A stretch of DNA of 64,000 nt from contig UGYN01000002.1 of the NCBI GenBank assembly GCA_900457075.1, forward strand, positions 4,898,001-4,962,000. Direction: 5' to 3'. Both the position numbers and the translations under genes were made by a program. Below, one piece after another: positions 1 through 9,297 of this stretch. Source of the DNA: Serratia quinivorans. Lineage in GTDB: Bacteria > Pseudomonadota > Gammaproteobacteria > Enterobacterales > Enterobacteriaceae. Every line of letters starts with the position of its first letter. Positions within the stretch are counted from its first letter, which is position 1. The notes under the pieces were generated by a model. That model searched no databases. It was not told where the DNA came from and was given only the letters and a program-made list of their open reading frames with translations.

Positions 1-336
1 CTGAGCGAGGTTTGCCAGGGCTCAGGGCTGCAGGCGACGGTATGGTTTGATCAGGTACCTAAATTGCCTGACATCGAGCGTTATATTGCCGAAGGCTGCG
101 TGCCTGGCGGCACCGGGCGCAACTTTGACAGTTACGGCCATCTGGTCGGTGAAATGACCGACCTGCAGCGCCAATTGCTGTGCGATCCGCAGACCTCCGG
201 CGGCTTGCTGCTGGCGGTACTACCTGAAGCGGAGCAGCAGGTGCAGGCGATTGCCGAGCGCCACGGTATTCAACTCCAGGCTATCGGTGAACTGCATGCG
301 GCAGTGCCGGGCAAGCCGTTGATTGAGGTTGCCTAG
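1..336 (+). CDS. selD: Selenide, water dikinase, C-terminal part (5' end outside window)
   Basis: SelD makes selenophosphate from selenide and ATP, the selenium donor for selenocysteine and for 2-selenouridine in tRNA. The frame is open from base 1 and ends at a TAG at 334-336, leaving about 111 residues. Visible motifs are the C-terminal part of the AIR-synthase-like fold, including GGTGRNF and [13 protein letters not shown], both typical of SelD. The catalytic N-terminal Cys/Sec region lies outside the window. The stop overlaps the GTG start of mnmH by one base (TAGTG), so the two are probably translationally coupled. Pairing a selenophosphate synthase with the selenouridine synthase is functionally coherent. 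Confidence 0.93.
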   Translation: MSEVCQGSGLQATVWFDQVPKLPDIERYIAEGCVPGGTGRNFDSYGHLVGEMTDLQRQLLCDPQTSGGLLLAVLPEAEQQVQAIAERHGIQLQAIGELHAAVPGKPLIEVA

Positions 337-1453
337 TGTCAGCCACCAGGGAACGGGAAGACGGCCAGGATTATCGCCGTATTTTTTTGCAGGATATCCC
401 GCTGATTGACGTGCGTGCGCCGGTTGAGTTTCAGCAGGGCGCGTTCGCCAATGCTGTGAATCTGCCGCTAATGAATGACGACGAACGGCAGGCCGTCGGC
501 ACCTGTTATAAACAGCAAGGCCAGCAGGCAGCGATTGCGCTGGGCCACAGCCTGGTTAATGGCAGGCTTCGTGAGCAACGTACGGCAGCCTGGCTGGCGC
601 AATGTGCCCAATGGCCGGAAGGCTATATTTACTGTTTCCGCGGCGGTTTGCGTTCTCAGTTGGTGCAGCAGTGGCTGCGTGAGGCCGGCGTCGCCTATCC
701 GCGCATCACCGGCGGTTACAAGGCCCTGCGCAATTTTTTGCTCACCACGCTGGAGCAGAGCGCTGAACTGCCGATGGTGCTGATCGGCGGCAATACCGGC
801 AGCGGTAAAACTCTGTTGGTTAATGAGCTGGCCGACGGCGTTGATCTGGAGGGGCGGCGCACCACCGCGGTTCATCTTTTGGCCGAACGCTGGTGAGTCA
901 AAGCGGCCAGATTGATTTTGAGAATCGTCTGGCTGTGTTATTGCTGAAAAAACAGCATGGTGGCTGCCGCCGCTGGGTGCTGGAAGACGAGGGGCGCATT
1001 ATCGGCAGCAACAATCTGCCATTACCCGTCTTCAACCGCATGCAGCAGGCACCGGTGGCGGTGATAGACGATCCTTTTGAGGTGCGTCTGGCACGGCTGC
1101 AGCACGAATATATCGACCGGATGCGTATTGAGTTTGAACAGGCCTACGGCGCGCCGCTTGGCTGGCAGAAGTACGATGAATATCTACATCACGGCCTGTT
1201 TGCCATTCGCCGCCGCCTGGGGCTGGAGCGTTTCCAGCTCCTGACGCAGCACCTGGAACGGGCCCTGCAGTATCAGCAGGCCAGTGGAAATAGTGACGAG
1301 CATCAGCAGTGGCTGGTGCCGTTGTTGCAGCACTACTACGATCCGATGTATCACTATCAATTGGAAAAGAAATCCCAGCGGATTGTGTTCCGCGGGAATT
1401 ATGCTGAAGTAAGAGAATTCCTGATGACGTACAGCCAGAATAACGGTGAATAA
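336..1453 (+). CDS. mnmH: tRNA 2-selenouridine synthase, reading frame broken by a 1-nt deletion
   Basis: MnmH (SelU/YbbB) replaces sulfur by selenium at the wobble 2-thiouridine of tRNAs for Lys, Glu and Gln, using selenophosphate from SelD. The first part (336-896) carries a rhodanese domain with the active-site cysteine in YCFRGGLRS and a P-loop GGNTGSGKT. The second part (from about 855, another frame) carries the conserved LWVLEDE-like segment and C-terminal domain. The frames join if one G is added to the G run at 851-854, giving [15 protein letters not shown] as in E. coli and a protein of about 372 residues against 364 in E. coli. As given, translation stops at 896. A sequencing error is more likely than decay, since other homopolymer breaks occur nearby. 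Starts with GTG overlapping the selD stop; the stop overlaps the topB start. Confidence 0.88.
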
Positions 1454-3378
1454 TGCGACTGTTTATTGCCGAGAAACCGAGTTTGGCGCGCGCCATTGCC
1501 GACGTACTTCCCAAGCCGCATCGCCGCGGCGATGGGTTTATCGCCTGCGGTAACAATGATGTGGTGACCTGGTGTGTGGGCCACTTGTTAGAACAGGCGC
1601 AGCCGGATGCCTACGACAGCCGTTATGCGCGCTGGTCGCTGGCCGATCTGCCGATCATCCCCGAAAAGTGGCAGTTGCAGCCACGGCCTTCGGTCAGCAA
1701 ACAGCTTAATGCCATCAAAAAGCTGCTGCACGAGGCCGATGAAGTGGTGCATGCCGGTGACCCGGACAGGGAAGGCCAATTGCTGGTGGATGAGGTGCTG
1801 GACTATCTGGCGTTGTCGCCGGAAAAACGCCACAGCGTCCGCCGTTGCCTGATCAACGATCTCAACCCGCAGGCGGTGGAGCGCGCTATCGAACGGTTGC
1901 GTGACAATCGCGACTTTATCCCACTTTGTGTCTCCGCCCTGGCGCGTTCCCGCGCCGACTGGCTGTATGGCATCAACATGACCCGCGCCTACACCATTTT
2001 GGGGCGTAATGCCGGTTATGATGGCGTGTTGTCGGTGGGCCGGGTGCAAACACCGGTGTTGGGGTTGGTCGTCAGGCGTGACGAAGATATTGAAAATTTT
2101 GTCTCGAAGGACTTCTTCGAGGTTAAAGCGCACATCGTGACGCCTAAAGACGAACGTTTTGTCGCCCTGTGGCAACCGAGTGACTCCTGCGAGCCTTATC
2201 AGGACGAAGAAGGGCGCTTGCTGCACCGATCGTTGGCAGAACACGTGCTCAAGCGTATCGAGGGCCAGCCGGCGCTGGTCACCTCTTATAATGATAAACG
2301 GGAATCAGATACCGCACCCTTGCCGTTTTCACTGTCGACCTTACAGATTGAGGCTTCCAAACGCTTCAACCTGAGCGCGCAGCAGGTACTGGACGTGTGC
2401 CAGCGGCTGTATGAAACCCATAAATTGATCACCTATCCGCGTTCCGACTGTCGCTACCTGCCGGAAGAGCATTTTGCCGGGCGGCATTCGGTGTTGAACG
2501 CCATCAGCGTTCATCAGCCGGATCTGTATCCGCAGCCGGTGATCGACAGCGATCGCCGTAACCGTTGCTGGGACGACAAGAAGGTTGATGCTCACCACGC
2601 CATTATTCCGACCGCCCGTGCCAGTAAGGTTAGCCTCAGCCAGGATGAACTGAACGTTTATGGCTTGGTGGCGCGGCAGTACCTGATGCAGTTCTGCCCG
2701 GACGCCATGTTCCGCAAATGCGTGATTGAGCTGGATATTGCCGGCGGCAAGTTTATCGCCAAGGCGCGTTTTCTTGCCGAAGCAGGCTGGCGAACACTGT
2801 TGGGCAGTAAAGAGCGTGATGAAGAAAATGAAGGCGCTCCGTTGCCGGTGGTGGCGAAGGATGACCAGCTACTGTGTGAGCGTGGTGAGGTGGTTGAACG
2901 TCAGACCCAACCGCCACGTCCTTTTACCGATGCCAGCCTGCTTTCCGCCATGACCGGGATTGCACGTTTCGTTCAGGATAAAGCACTAAAGAAAATCCTG
3001 CGAGCGACCGATGGTTTAGGGACAGAGGCCACGCGCGCGGGCATCATTGAGTTGCTGTTCAAGCGGGCGTTTTTGTATAAGAAAGGGCGCTATATTCACT
3101 CCAGTGAAACCGGCCGGGCGTTGATCCATTCGCTGCCGGATATTGCTGCCCGTCCTGATATGACCGCCAACTGGGAAGCCACGCTGACGCAAATCAGTGA
3201 GAAATCCTGTCGTTATCAGGACTTTATGCAACCTCTGGTAGGTACTCTGCAGGAGCTGATTTATCAGGCCAAGCAGAGCCGGGCGAGTATGGCGTTTCGC
3301 GGGTTGCCGCCGTCGCCTTCCGGCGGGGCGAAAAAACGCAAGAAAAGCGCCGGTAAGGCGCGGGAGAAGAGCGAATGA
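1453..3378 (+). CDS. topB: DNA topoisomerase III
   Basis: TopB is a type IA topoisomerase that cuts one strand, passes another and reseals, and helps decatenate replicating or recombining DNA. The N-terminus [20 protein letters not shown] opens the Toprim domain. The catalytic tyrosine is Tyr328 in [12 protein letters not shown], at the same number as in E. coli. [15 protein letters not shown] holds the acidic metal-binding residues. The C-terminus is basic ([13 protein letters not shown]). It is 641 residues long, against 653 in E. coli. The ATG overlaps the mnmH stop by one base and the stop overlaps the next gene by four (ATGA), so selD-mnmH-topB-ynjH form one tightly packed transcription unit. 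Confidence 0.96.
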   Translation: MRLFIAEKPSLARAIADVLPKPHRRGDGFIACGNNDVVTWCVGHLLEQAQPDAYDSRYARWSLADLPIIPEKWQLQPRPSVSKQLNAIKKLLHEADEVVHAGDPDREGQLLVDEVLDYLALSPEKRHSVRRCLINDLNPQAVERAIERLRDNRDFIPLCVSALARSRADWLYGINMTRAYTILGRNAGYDGVLSVGRVQTPVLGLVVRRDEDIENFVSKDFFEVKAHIVTPKDERFVALWQPSDSCEPYQDEEGRLLHRSLAEHVLKRIEGQPALVTSYNDKRESDTAPLPFSLSTLQIEASKRFNLSAQQVLDVCQRLYETHKLITYPRSDCRYLPEEHFAGRHSVLNAISVHQPDLYPQPVIDSDRRNRCWDDKKVDAHHAIIPTARASKVSLSQDELNVYGLVARQYLMQFCPDAMFRKCVIELDIAGGKFIAKARFLAEAGWRTLLGSKERDEENEGAPLPVVAKDDQLLCERGEVVERQTQPPRPFTDASLLSAMTGIARFVQDKALKKILRATDGLGTEATRAGIIELLFKRAFLYKKGRYIHSSETGRALIHSLPDIAARPDMTANWEATLTQISEKSCRYQDFMQPLVGTLQELIYQAKQSRASMAFRGLPPSPSGGAKKRKKSAGKAREKSE

Positions 3379-3668
3379 ATCACGGCTTACTGTTGCTGGC
3401 CGGTAGCGCGCTGTTGTTTTGCACCGAGGCGATGGCCAATCGCGGCGATGTCGATGTGGTGGTGCCAGTGTCGCCGGAGATCTGGGGGGCAGCAAAAAGC
3501 GCTGCGGCTCAACCCGCGGCACAACCTTGCAGTCGTTGCTGCATCTATCAGGATCAAAACTATTCTGAAGGGGCGGTTCTCAAGGTGGAAGGGGAAGCGT
3601 TGCAGTGCGTACGCGACCCCAACGTGGTAGGGACTAATCCGTTAATCTGGGTGCGTCTGAAGAAGTGA
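3375..3668 (+). CDS. ynjH: YnjH-like DUF1496 protein, exported
   Basis: Small protein of 97 residues of unknown function. A hydrophobic N-terminus ([21 protein letters not shown]) looks like a cleavable signal peptide ending at AMA-N. The mature part has a cysteine cluster [20 protein letters not shown] and a later Cys in ALQC, the pattern of the DUF1496 family to which E. coli YnjH belongs. The cysteines may form disulfides in the periplasm (inference). The start overlaps the end of topB by four bases, implying cotranslation. There is no clear terminator before the convergent nudG gene, which begins its stop ten bases downstream. Confidence 0.75.
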   Translation: MNHGLLLLAGSALLFCTEAMANRGDVDVVVPVSPEIWGAAKSAAAQPAAQPCSRCCIYQDQNYSEGAVLKVEGEALQCVRDPNVVGTNPLIWVRLKK

Positions 3669-3677
3669 CGCTGTAAC

Positions 3678-4079
3678 TCAGGCTTCCGCCTGCAATGCGC
3701 TAATATAGGCGGTTAATAGCGGTACGTCCGCCGGGGCCAGGGGATAGTCAAACGCCTGCTCCGGTGCCAACCAGACAAAATCCGAATGGCAGCGGTTTTG
3801 TAATTCACCGCTAAAGGTATCAACCTGCCAGGCATGTAGCCGGATCATTCGCTCACTCTGTTGCCACTGGTTGCTGGCGACATAGCGGCCAACACTGGCC
3901 ACAATTCCCAACTCTTCGTCCAGTTCACGCGCCAGTGCCTGTGGCTGGCTCTCGCCGGCCTCAACCTTGCCGCCGGGAAACTCCCACAATCCGGCCTGAT
4001 CGCTGTCAGCATTACGCTGCGCCAAAAGAATTTGGCCATTTCTTTCAATGATGGCGGCGACGACATCGATAATTTTCAT
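3678..4079 (-). CDS. nudG: Nudix pyrophosphohydrolase, NudG-like (CTP/5-hydroxy-dCTP)
   Basis: Nudix hydrolase of 133 residues (E. coli NudG 135), which cleaves (d)CTP and oxidised pyrimidine nucleotides to monophosphates and so cleans the nucleotide pool. The Nudix box is complete: GGKVEAGESQPQALARELDE followed by ELGI, matching G-x5-E-x7-REUxEExGU. The start is placed at the ATG at 4077-4079 (MKIIDVVAAII), which aligns with the family; an open extension to 4124 exists but would run through the xthA terminator hairpin. It lies directly downstream of xthA in the same direction, so both genes deal with oxidative damage to nucleic acids or nucleotides. Confidence 0.88.
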   Translation of the reverse strand: MKIIDVVAAIIERNGQILLAQRNADSDQAGLWEFPGGKVEAGESQPQALARELDEELGIVASVGRYVASNQWQQSERMIRLHAWQVDTFSGELQNRCHSDFVWLAPEQAFDYPLAPADVPLLTAYISALQAEA

Positions 4080-4093
4080 AGGTACCACATAGC

Positions 4094-4117
4094 AAAACCC
4101 CGGCAATAGCCGGGGTT
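4094..4117 (-). terminator. Rho-independent terminator after xthA
   Basis: A perfect 9-bp stem (AACCCCGGC / GCCGGGGTT) with a 4-base loop lies just past the xthA stop codon. In the minus direction it is followed by TTTTGC. It separates xthA from the start of nudG, so nudG may depend on read-through or its own promoter. Confidence 0.6.
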
Positions 4118-4124
4118 GGGTCAA

Positions 4125-4931
4125 TTACAGTGAGAATTCCGCCCAGACTGGCGCGTGATCCGACGGTTTTTCCATCCCGCGGATCTGATAATCGATGCCG
4201 GTGGCGGTGCAGCGTGCGGCCAATGGCGTGCTGGCCAGCAGCAGATCGATACGCAGGCCCCGGTTTTCATCGAAGCCCCGTGAACGGTAATCAAACCACG
4301 AGAATTGATCGTTACGTTCCGGGTTAGCGTGGCGGTAGGTATCTACCAGGCCCCAGTTCATCAGGCGATCCATCCATTCGCGCTCCTCCGGCAGGAAGGA
4401 GCACTTACCGGTACGCAGCCAGCGCTTACGGCTTTCCTCGCCGATGCCGATATCGTAATCGCTTGGGCTGATATTCACGTCACCCATCACCAGTACCGGT
4501 GAGTCCACCGACATTTGCTGCTCCAGGTAGTTTTGCAGATCCTGATAGAAGCGTGTCTTGGCGGGGAATTTGATCGGATGGTCACGGCTTTCCCCCTGCG
4601 GGAAGTAGCCATTGATCACCGTCAGCGTGCCTTGCGGCGTCGCCAGATCGGCCATGATGATGCGGCGCTGTGCGTCTTCATCATCGGTAGGGAAACCACG
4701 GCGTACGGCAAGCGGCTTTTCTTTGGTTAGCAGCGCCACGCCATAGTGACCTTTTTGGCCATGATAGAACACGTGATAGCCATGCTGGCTGACTTCTTCC
4801 AGCGGGAACATGTCATCGTGAACTTTCGTTTCCTGCAGGCCGATCACGTCGGGCTGGTGCTGTTCGATGATCGCGGCCAGTTGGTGCGGACGCGCACGCA
4901 GTCCATTGATATTAAAAGAGACAAACTTCAT
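4125..4931 (-). CDS. xthA: Exonuclease III
   Basis: XthA is the main AP endonuclease and 3'-phosphatase/3'-5' exonuclease of base excision repair. It is 268 residues, as in E. coli. The start at 4931 ([18 protein letters not shown]) fits the family; a longer open frame upstream to 5135 has no homology. Catalytic residues of the EEP fold are visible: Glu34 in LQETK, the Asp/Asn pair in [12 protein letters not shown], and the C-terminal [10 protein letters not shown] with the active-site His. It is followed by a strong hairpin. Confidence 0.96.
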   Translation of the reverse strand: MKFVSFNINGLRARPHQLAAIIEQHQPDVIGLQETKVHDDMFPLEEVSQHGYHVFYHGQKGHYGVALLTKEKPLAVRRGFPTDDEDAQRRIIMADLATPQGTLTVINGYFPQGESRDHPIKFPAKTRFYQDLQNYLEQQMSVDSPVLVMGDVNISPSDYDIGIGEESRKRWLRTGKCSFLPEEREWMDRLMNWGLVDTYRHANPERNDQFSWFDYRSRGFDENRGLRIDLLLASTPLAARCTATGIDYQIRGMEKPSDHAPVWAEFSL

Positions 4932-5034
4932 GAGCGGTGCCGTTTTTACAAGAAAAATGTGTTGAGATAGTAGCAGAGTTTGACCAGAAATGTAACGCAG
5001 GCCAGCGGCATCGGGCCGCCGGCGGCAAGTTGAA

Positions 5035-5607
5035 TTATTTTGCCCAGCGGTCGTAAGTTTTGGGCTGATAGTCGTCAAATTGTTGCAGTAAGGTTTGCGC
5101 TGATTCACTGATGTGCATGGTGCCCAGATAGTCATGGCGCATAAAGCCCTGATCGGCCACGTGCTGCAGGAAACTGTTTAGCGGGCGATAGAACCCGTTC
5201 ACATCCAGCAAACCAACCGGTTTACTGTGATAGCCGATCTGGCCCCAGGTCCAGATTTCAAACAGTTCCTCGAGGGTACCTATGCCGCCGGGCAGAGCAA
5301 TAAAACCGTCTGCCAGAGCCGCCATGCGCGCCTTACGGGTGTGCATGTCCGGAACCACTTCCAGTTCAGTCAGGCCACGATGTGCGGTTTCTGCTTCTAC
5401 CAACCGCTCAGGAATAATGCCCACCGCCTCACCTCCGGCGGCAAGTACGGCATCCGCCACAATGCCCATCAACCCTTTTTTGCCGCCGCCATAGATTAGG
5501 CGTCGACCCTGAGCGGCGAGCGTTTGACCCAGTTGCCGTGCATTCTCGGCATAAGCAGGATTAACGCCTTCGCTGGCACCACAAAAAACGCAGATATTGT
5601 TACGCAT
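5035..5607 (-). CDS. LOG-family (TIGR00730) nucleotide-ribose phosphoribohydrolase
   Basis: Rossmann-fold protein of 190 residues in the LOG ('lonely guy') family. Members cleave cytokinin riboside monophosphates or other nucleoside 5'-monophosphates to base plus ribose 5-phosphate. Defining motifs are present: CVFCGASEG at the N-terminus, [10 protein letters not shown], and the catalytic [12 protein letters not shown] (PGGxGTxxE). In bacteria the true substrate is often unknown, and cytokinin production should not be assumed from the family name. Monocistronic on the minus strand, with a 100-bp gap to xthA. Confidence 0.85.
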   Translation of the reverse strand: MRNNICVFCGASEGVNPAYAENARQLGQTLAAQGRRLIYGGGKKGLMGIVADAVLAAGGEAVGIIPERLVEAETAHRGLTELEVVPDMHTRKARMAALADGFIALPGGIGTLEELFEIWTWGQIGYHSKPVGLLDVNGFYRPLNSFLQHVADQGFMRHDYLGTMHISESAQTLLQQFDDYQPKTYDRWAK

Positions 5608-5771
5608 GCACTTTCTTCCTTACTGCATTAAAGAAGTCAGTGGTATAGCGAATTGTTGGCCGGAGTTCAAGTTGAGGATGCGCTGAATGGTTAAGGGAAT
5701 TGATAAATGATGAACTGAGAGAGTGATGGAATGCTGTCAGGTTTGATTTGATTCTGGAGGATATACAAGGA
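5608..5771. other. Intergenic, tail of tRNA-Tyr repeat array
   Basis: Non-coding stretch between the LOG gene and the repeat array. Its right half (about 5722-5771) is a diverged copy of the 3' flank of the 170-bp repeats (GTTTGATTTGATTCTGG, then ATATACAAGGA). The left half holds only the upstream region of the minus-strand LOG gene; I see no clear promoter boxes. Confidence 0.5.
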
Positions 5772-6111
5772 TGGTGGTGGGGGAAGGATTATTCGTCGCT
5801 GTGCGACTCACCCTTCGGGCCGCGCTGAAGCGCGTTGTCTCACTGCGTGAGACTCGAACCTTGTCGAAGCTTCTCATCCTTCCCGCTTGGGAGTGACATG
5901 GAGCATTCAGGTTTGGTTTGATTCTGGGGGATATACAAGGATGGTGGTGGGGGAAGGATTATTCGTCGCTGTGCGACTCACCCTTCGGGCCGCGCTGAAG
6001 CGCGTTGTCTCACTGCGTGAGACTCGAACCTTGTCGAAGCTTCTCATCCTTCCCGCTTGGGAGTGACACGGAGCTTTCAGGTTTGATTTGATTCTGGGGA
6101 GTATACAAGGA
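5772..6111 (-). repeat. Two 170-bp direct repeats carrying the 3' end of tRNA-Tyr
   Basis: Copies span 5772-5941 and 5942-6111 and are almost identical. Each begins (plus strand) with TGGTGGTGGGGGAAGGATT, the reverse complement of the last 19 bases of the adjacent tRNA-Tyr including CCA, then departs from the tRNA sequence. Inside are short hairpins (CTCACTGCGTGAG and GCGCTGAAGCGC). E. coli tyrT has an analogous array of about 178-bp repeats, each containing the last 19 bp of tRNA-Tyr, that yields the rtT RNA. Here the array lies downstream of the second tRNA gene in the transcript, so processed rtT-like RNAs are plausible. Confidence 0.8.
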
Positions 6112-6196
<85 letters not shown>

Positions 6197-6292
6197 ATGG
6201 TATTCATGGTTTTACAAATTGTAGTTCCGGTTTCATCCGGAAGAAACCTGGCCGGTTTCTTTACTGCGTCTTCACTCTTGACAGAGAGAAGA

Positions 6293-6415
6293 TGGTGGTG
6301 GGGGAAGGATTATTCGTCTCTTCGTTCCTCACCCTTCGGGCCGCGCTGAAGCGCGTTGTCTCACTGCGTGAGACTCGAACCTTGGCGAAGCTTCTCATCC
6401 TCCCCCTCCGTGTTT
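6293..6415 (-). repeat. Third tRNA-Tyr-derived repeat, in the spacer between the tRNA genes
   Basis: The spacer between the two tRNA genes contains another copy of the repeat, starting with the same 19-bp tRNA 3' end and followed by a diverged version of the downstream repeat unit (shared CCCTTCGGGCCGCGCTGAAG and CTCACTGCGTGAGACTCGAA). The distance to the next tRNA 3' end is 168 bp. The right-hand boundary is approximate. Confidence 0.7.
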
Positions 6416-6460
6416 TATGTAGCTTCAGCTTTCGCTGCGCTCTCATCAACAGAGAGAAGA

Positions 6461-6545
<85 letters not shown>

Positions 6546-6588
6546 ACTGGCCTTGCTTGCGAAACATCTGTCTCGGTAAGCGGGGCGC

Positions 6589-6616
6589 ATCATATCAAAT
6601 GAAACGGGCGTGTAAA
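6589..6616 (-). promoter_or_regulatory. tyrT promoter with GC-rich discriminator
   Basis: On the minus strand, -35 TTTACA (6611-6616), a 16-bp spacer and -10 TATGAT (6589-6594), followed by GCGCCCCGC. This matches the E. coli tyrT promoter. A GC-rich discriminator is the hallmark of stable-RNA promoters under stringent (ppGpp/DksA) control. Confidence 0.85.
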
Positions 6617-6703
6617 GTATTGAAATGCAGAAAATGAATCGTTTGCCGATTTTTTACTCGTGGCGGTGCATCCCTGAACGAAAGGCACCGCTTTCTTGAG
6701 CAA

Positions 6704-7552
6704 TTACAGGATAACCGTCCGGTTACCGTAGACAAATACCCGTTGCGCCAACACATGGTAAAGCGCGCGGCTGAGTGCATTTTTCTCGACGTCTCGTCCG
6801 GCACGCATCATATCTTCAGCAGAATAGGTGTGATCGACATGAATCACGTCCTGCATGATGATCGGGCCTTCGTCCAGATTGTCGTTAACGTAGTGGGCTG
6901 TAGCGCCGATGATTTTCACACCACGCTCGTAAGCCTGATGATAAGGCCGTGCGCCGATAAAGGCCGGCAGGAACGAGTGGTGAATATTAATCACCTGGTT
7001 CGGGTAGTGCTGTACAAATGCAGGCGTCAGTACGCGCATATATTTGGCCAACACTACGTAATCCGGCTGATACTGATCGATCTGGGCCATCATTTTCTGA
7101 TCGTGTTGATCGCGCGTCAGGCCTTCATGGCTGACCAGGTGGAACGGGATATCGAAACGCTCTACCAACGTTTGCAGCGTATCGTGGTTACCGATAACCG
7201 CCGCAATCTCCACATCCAGGCCGCCGTAAGCGCTTTTCATCAGCAAGTCGCCCAGGCAATGCGCTTCTTTGGTCACCAGCACCACAATACGACGACGGCC
7301 GGAGTTATGCAGTTCGCGGACCGAACCCACCGGCAGTGCGCTATCGAGATCCGCCAGCAAAGTAGTGTCGTTAAAAATGCCTTCCAGCTCGGTACGCATA
7401 AAGAAGCGGCCGGTGCGGTGATCAACGAATTCATTGTTCTGAACAATGTTGAGTTCATGTTTGTAACAAATATTGGTGATCTTGGCGATCAGACCTTTGG
7501 CATCCGGACAAATGGTGCGCAAAACTTTTCTTTGTACATTTTGGTGTGGCAT
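6704..7552 (-). CDS. purU: Formyltetrahydrofolate deformylase
   Basis: PurU hydrolyses 10-formyl-THF to formate and THF. It balances one-carbon pools and supplies formate for PurT-type purine synthesis. It has 282 residues (E. coli 280). An N-terminal ACT domain starts at RTICPDAKGLIAKITNICY. The formyltransferase-like catalytic domain has INIHHSFLPAFIGARPYHQA and the catalytic Asp in YVNDNLDEGPIIMQD. It sits between the tRNA-Tyr operon and ychJ, as in E. coli. A 276-residue open frame on the opposite strand is a shadow of this gene. Confidence 0.96.
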   Translation of the reverse strand: MPHQNVQRKVLRTICPDAKGLIAKITNICYKHELNIVQNNEFVDHRTGRFFMRTELEGIFNDTTLLADLDSALPVGSVRELHNSGRRRIVVLVTKEAHCLGDLLMKSAYGGLDVEIAAVIGNHDTLQTLVERFDIPFHLVSHEGLTRDQHDQKMMAQIDQYQPDYVVLAKYMRVLTPAFVQHYPNQVINIHHSFLPAFIGARPYHQAYERGVKIIGATAHYVNDNLDEGPIIMQDVIHVDHTYSAEDMMRAGRDVEKNALSRALYHVLAQRVFVYGNRTVIL

Positions 7553-7678
7553 GGGAGTGAGGATCCTGTCTGATACTGAACGTCCTGTCTTCGCAGGCGA
7601 GAGTTTTTATCATCTATATTTTCAAGCGGCGACCGGATTGGCTGCGACCTGAAATCTATCGGGCTCTGTGACTGCCGG

Positions 7679-8143
7679 CTAACGCCCGCAGCACTTTTTA
7701 TATTTTTTACCTGAGCCGCAGGGGCAAATGGCATTTCTGCCCGGCTGGGGTTTGGTTCCGTCAATATAATACCAGCGTTGGTCAAGTTGAAGGAAGCGTG
7801 AACGCTCGTGCATCGCCTGGCGTTCACCGGTGTTACCGTCAACGAATTGGGCAATGAATTCGACAAAACCTTCCCCGGCCTCATGGCCCTGTTTTTCTTC
7901 AACCACCGTCAAACCCAGCCATTCGGTATTTTTGAAACTGTCGACGATCGCGTTGCGCCATTCCGTGGCATGGCAGTCGGGATGCCAGGTGGCAATCAGA
8001 TAATCCACGTTGTGTTTTACGTACGCGCTAAAGCGCGAACGCATTAATAGTCCGGGTGTCGCTGGCGTTTGAGTGCCGTTGACGTAGGGTTCGCAGCATG
8101 CGCTATACTCCAGTCCGCTACCGCAGGGGCATAATTCGGGCAA
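7679..8143 (-). CDS. ychJ: YchJ family SEC-C motif protein
   Basis: Protein of 154 residues with two SEC-C type zinc-binding motifs: N-terminal CPCGSGLEYSACC and C-terminal CPCGSGKKYKKCC. Between them is an NTF2-like domain (LLMRSRFSAYVKHNVDYLIA). The function is not established; SEC-C motifs are known from the SecA C-terminus, where they bind zinc and SecB. It lies between purU and rssA, divergent from rssA, as in E. coli. Confidence 0.9.
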   Translation of the reverse strand: MPELCPCGSGLEYSACCEPYVNGTQTPATPGLLMRSRFSAYVKHNVDYLIATWHPDCHATEWRNAIVDSFKNTEWLGLTVVEEKQGHEAGEGFVEFIAQFVDGNTGERQAMHERSRFLQLDQRWYYIDGTKPQPGRNAICPCGSGKKYKKCCGR

Positions 8144-8285
8144 GGTGACTCCTAAAATGGCCGGAACGAAATGAACGGGCCGATGCCGAAAGTAATTTAG
8201 CGCATATGTTACCTAACAACATTCGACCCTGACAATCTACGCTGACGGCAGGATCGAAGCAATTCACCGAAAAAGGACCGGAACT

Positions 8286-9206
8286 ATGCGAAAAATTAAG
8301 GTTGGATTGGCATTGGGCGCGGGGGCGGCTAAAGGATGGGCACATATTGGCGTGATCAATGCACTAAAGAAGTTGGGTGTTGAAGTCGATATAGTAGCCG
8401 GTTGTTCGGTTGGCGCATTGGTAGGGGCGGCTTTTGCCAGCCATCGTCTGCCGGCCATGGAAACCTGGGTGCGTTCATTCAGCTATTGGGATGTGATCCG
8501 GTTGATGGATTTGTCCTGGCAACGCGGTGGGTTGCTGCGCGGTGAGCGCGTGTTTAATGCGGTAGGGCAGTTGTTGAAGATCGATGATATCGCTGAGTGT
8601 TCATTGAAGTTTGGTGCCGTGGCGACCAATCTGAGTACCGGGCGGGAACTGTGGCTGACCGAAGGTGACATTCATCAGGCGGTGCGAGCCTCATGCAGCA
8701 TGCCCGGCCTGTTGGCTCCGGTGTGGTTTGACGGCTATTGGCTGGTGGACGGCGCTGTGGTGAATCCGGTACCTATCTCATTGACCCGGGCGTTGGGGGC
8801 CGACATTGTTATCGCCGTTGACTTGCAACATGATGCCCATCTGATGCAGCAGGATTTGTTCTCGGTACGCAGTCCAGATATGGACGCGGCAAAAGATCTC
8901 CCCGCCCGTAACTGGCGAGGACGATTAAGGGAACGCATCAGCAAAATGACCACCAGAAAGCCTAATTTCACGCCAACGGCGATGGAAATTATGGGAACTT
9001 CTATTCAGGTGCTGGAAAATCGATTGAAACGCAACCGCATGGCGGGCGATCCGCCTGATGTGTTGATCCAACCCTATTGCCCGCAGATTTCAACGTTGGA
9101 TTTCCATCGTGCCGAAGAGGCGATTGAAGCCGGCAGGCTGGCGGTTGAAAAACAGCTGGATAAACTGTTGCCCTTGATAAAAAAACAGATAATTTACGGT
9201 TCTTGA
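8286..9206 (+). CDS. rssA: Patatin-like phospholipase family protein RssA
   Basis: RssA is a patatin-like serine hydrolase of unknown substrate encoded upstream of the RpoS adaptor gene rssB. The 306-residue protein shows the oxyanion-hole segment GAGAAKGWAHIGV, the nucleophile elbow GCSVG (GxSxG) and the catalytic Asp motif DGAVVNPVP, so the Ser-Asp dyad is intact. The start is the ATG at 8286. It is followed after about 90 bp by rssB, probably in one transcript with an additional internal promoter. Confidence 0.93.
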   Translation: MRKIKVGLALGAGAAKGWAHIGVINALKKLGVEVDIVAGCSVGALVGAAFASHRLPAMETWVRSFSYWDVIRLMDLSWQRGGLLRGERVFNAVGQLLKIDDIAECSLKFGAVATNLSTGRELWLTEGDIHQAVRASCSMPGLLAPVWFDGYWLVDGAVVNPVPISLTRALGADIVIAVDLQHDAHLMQQDLFSVRSPDMDAAKDLPARNWRGRLRERISKMTTRKPNFTPTAMEIMGTSIQVLENRLKRNRMAGDPPDVLIQPYCPQISTLDFHRAEEAIEAGRLAVEKQLDKLLPLIKKQIIYGS

Positions 9207-9297
9207 CTGTATAACCTGCGATGGGAGCAATTTCCGACAGGCATAAAAGGTCTTTTTGAGCCACTATTACATTATGAAAAGGGAAGAGGCTCGGCTG

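Noticed and set aside
6743..7573. 276-codon open frame on the plus strand opposite purU
   Set aside because: It lies antisense to the full-length, conserved purU and shows no recognisable protein features; a typical GC-rich codon-position shadow.
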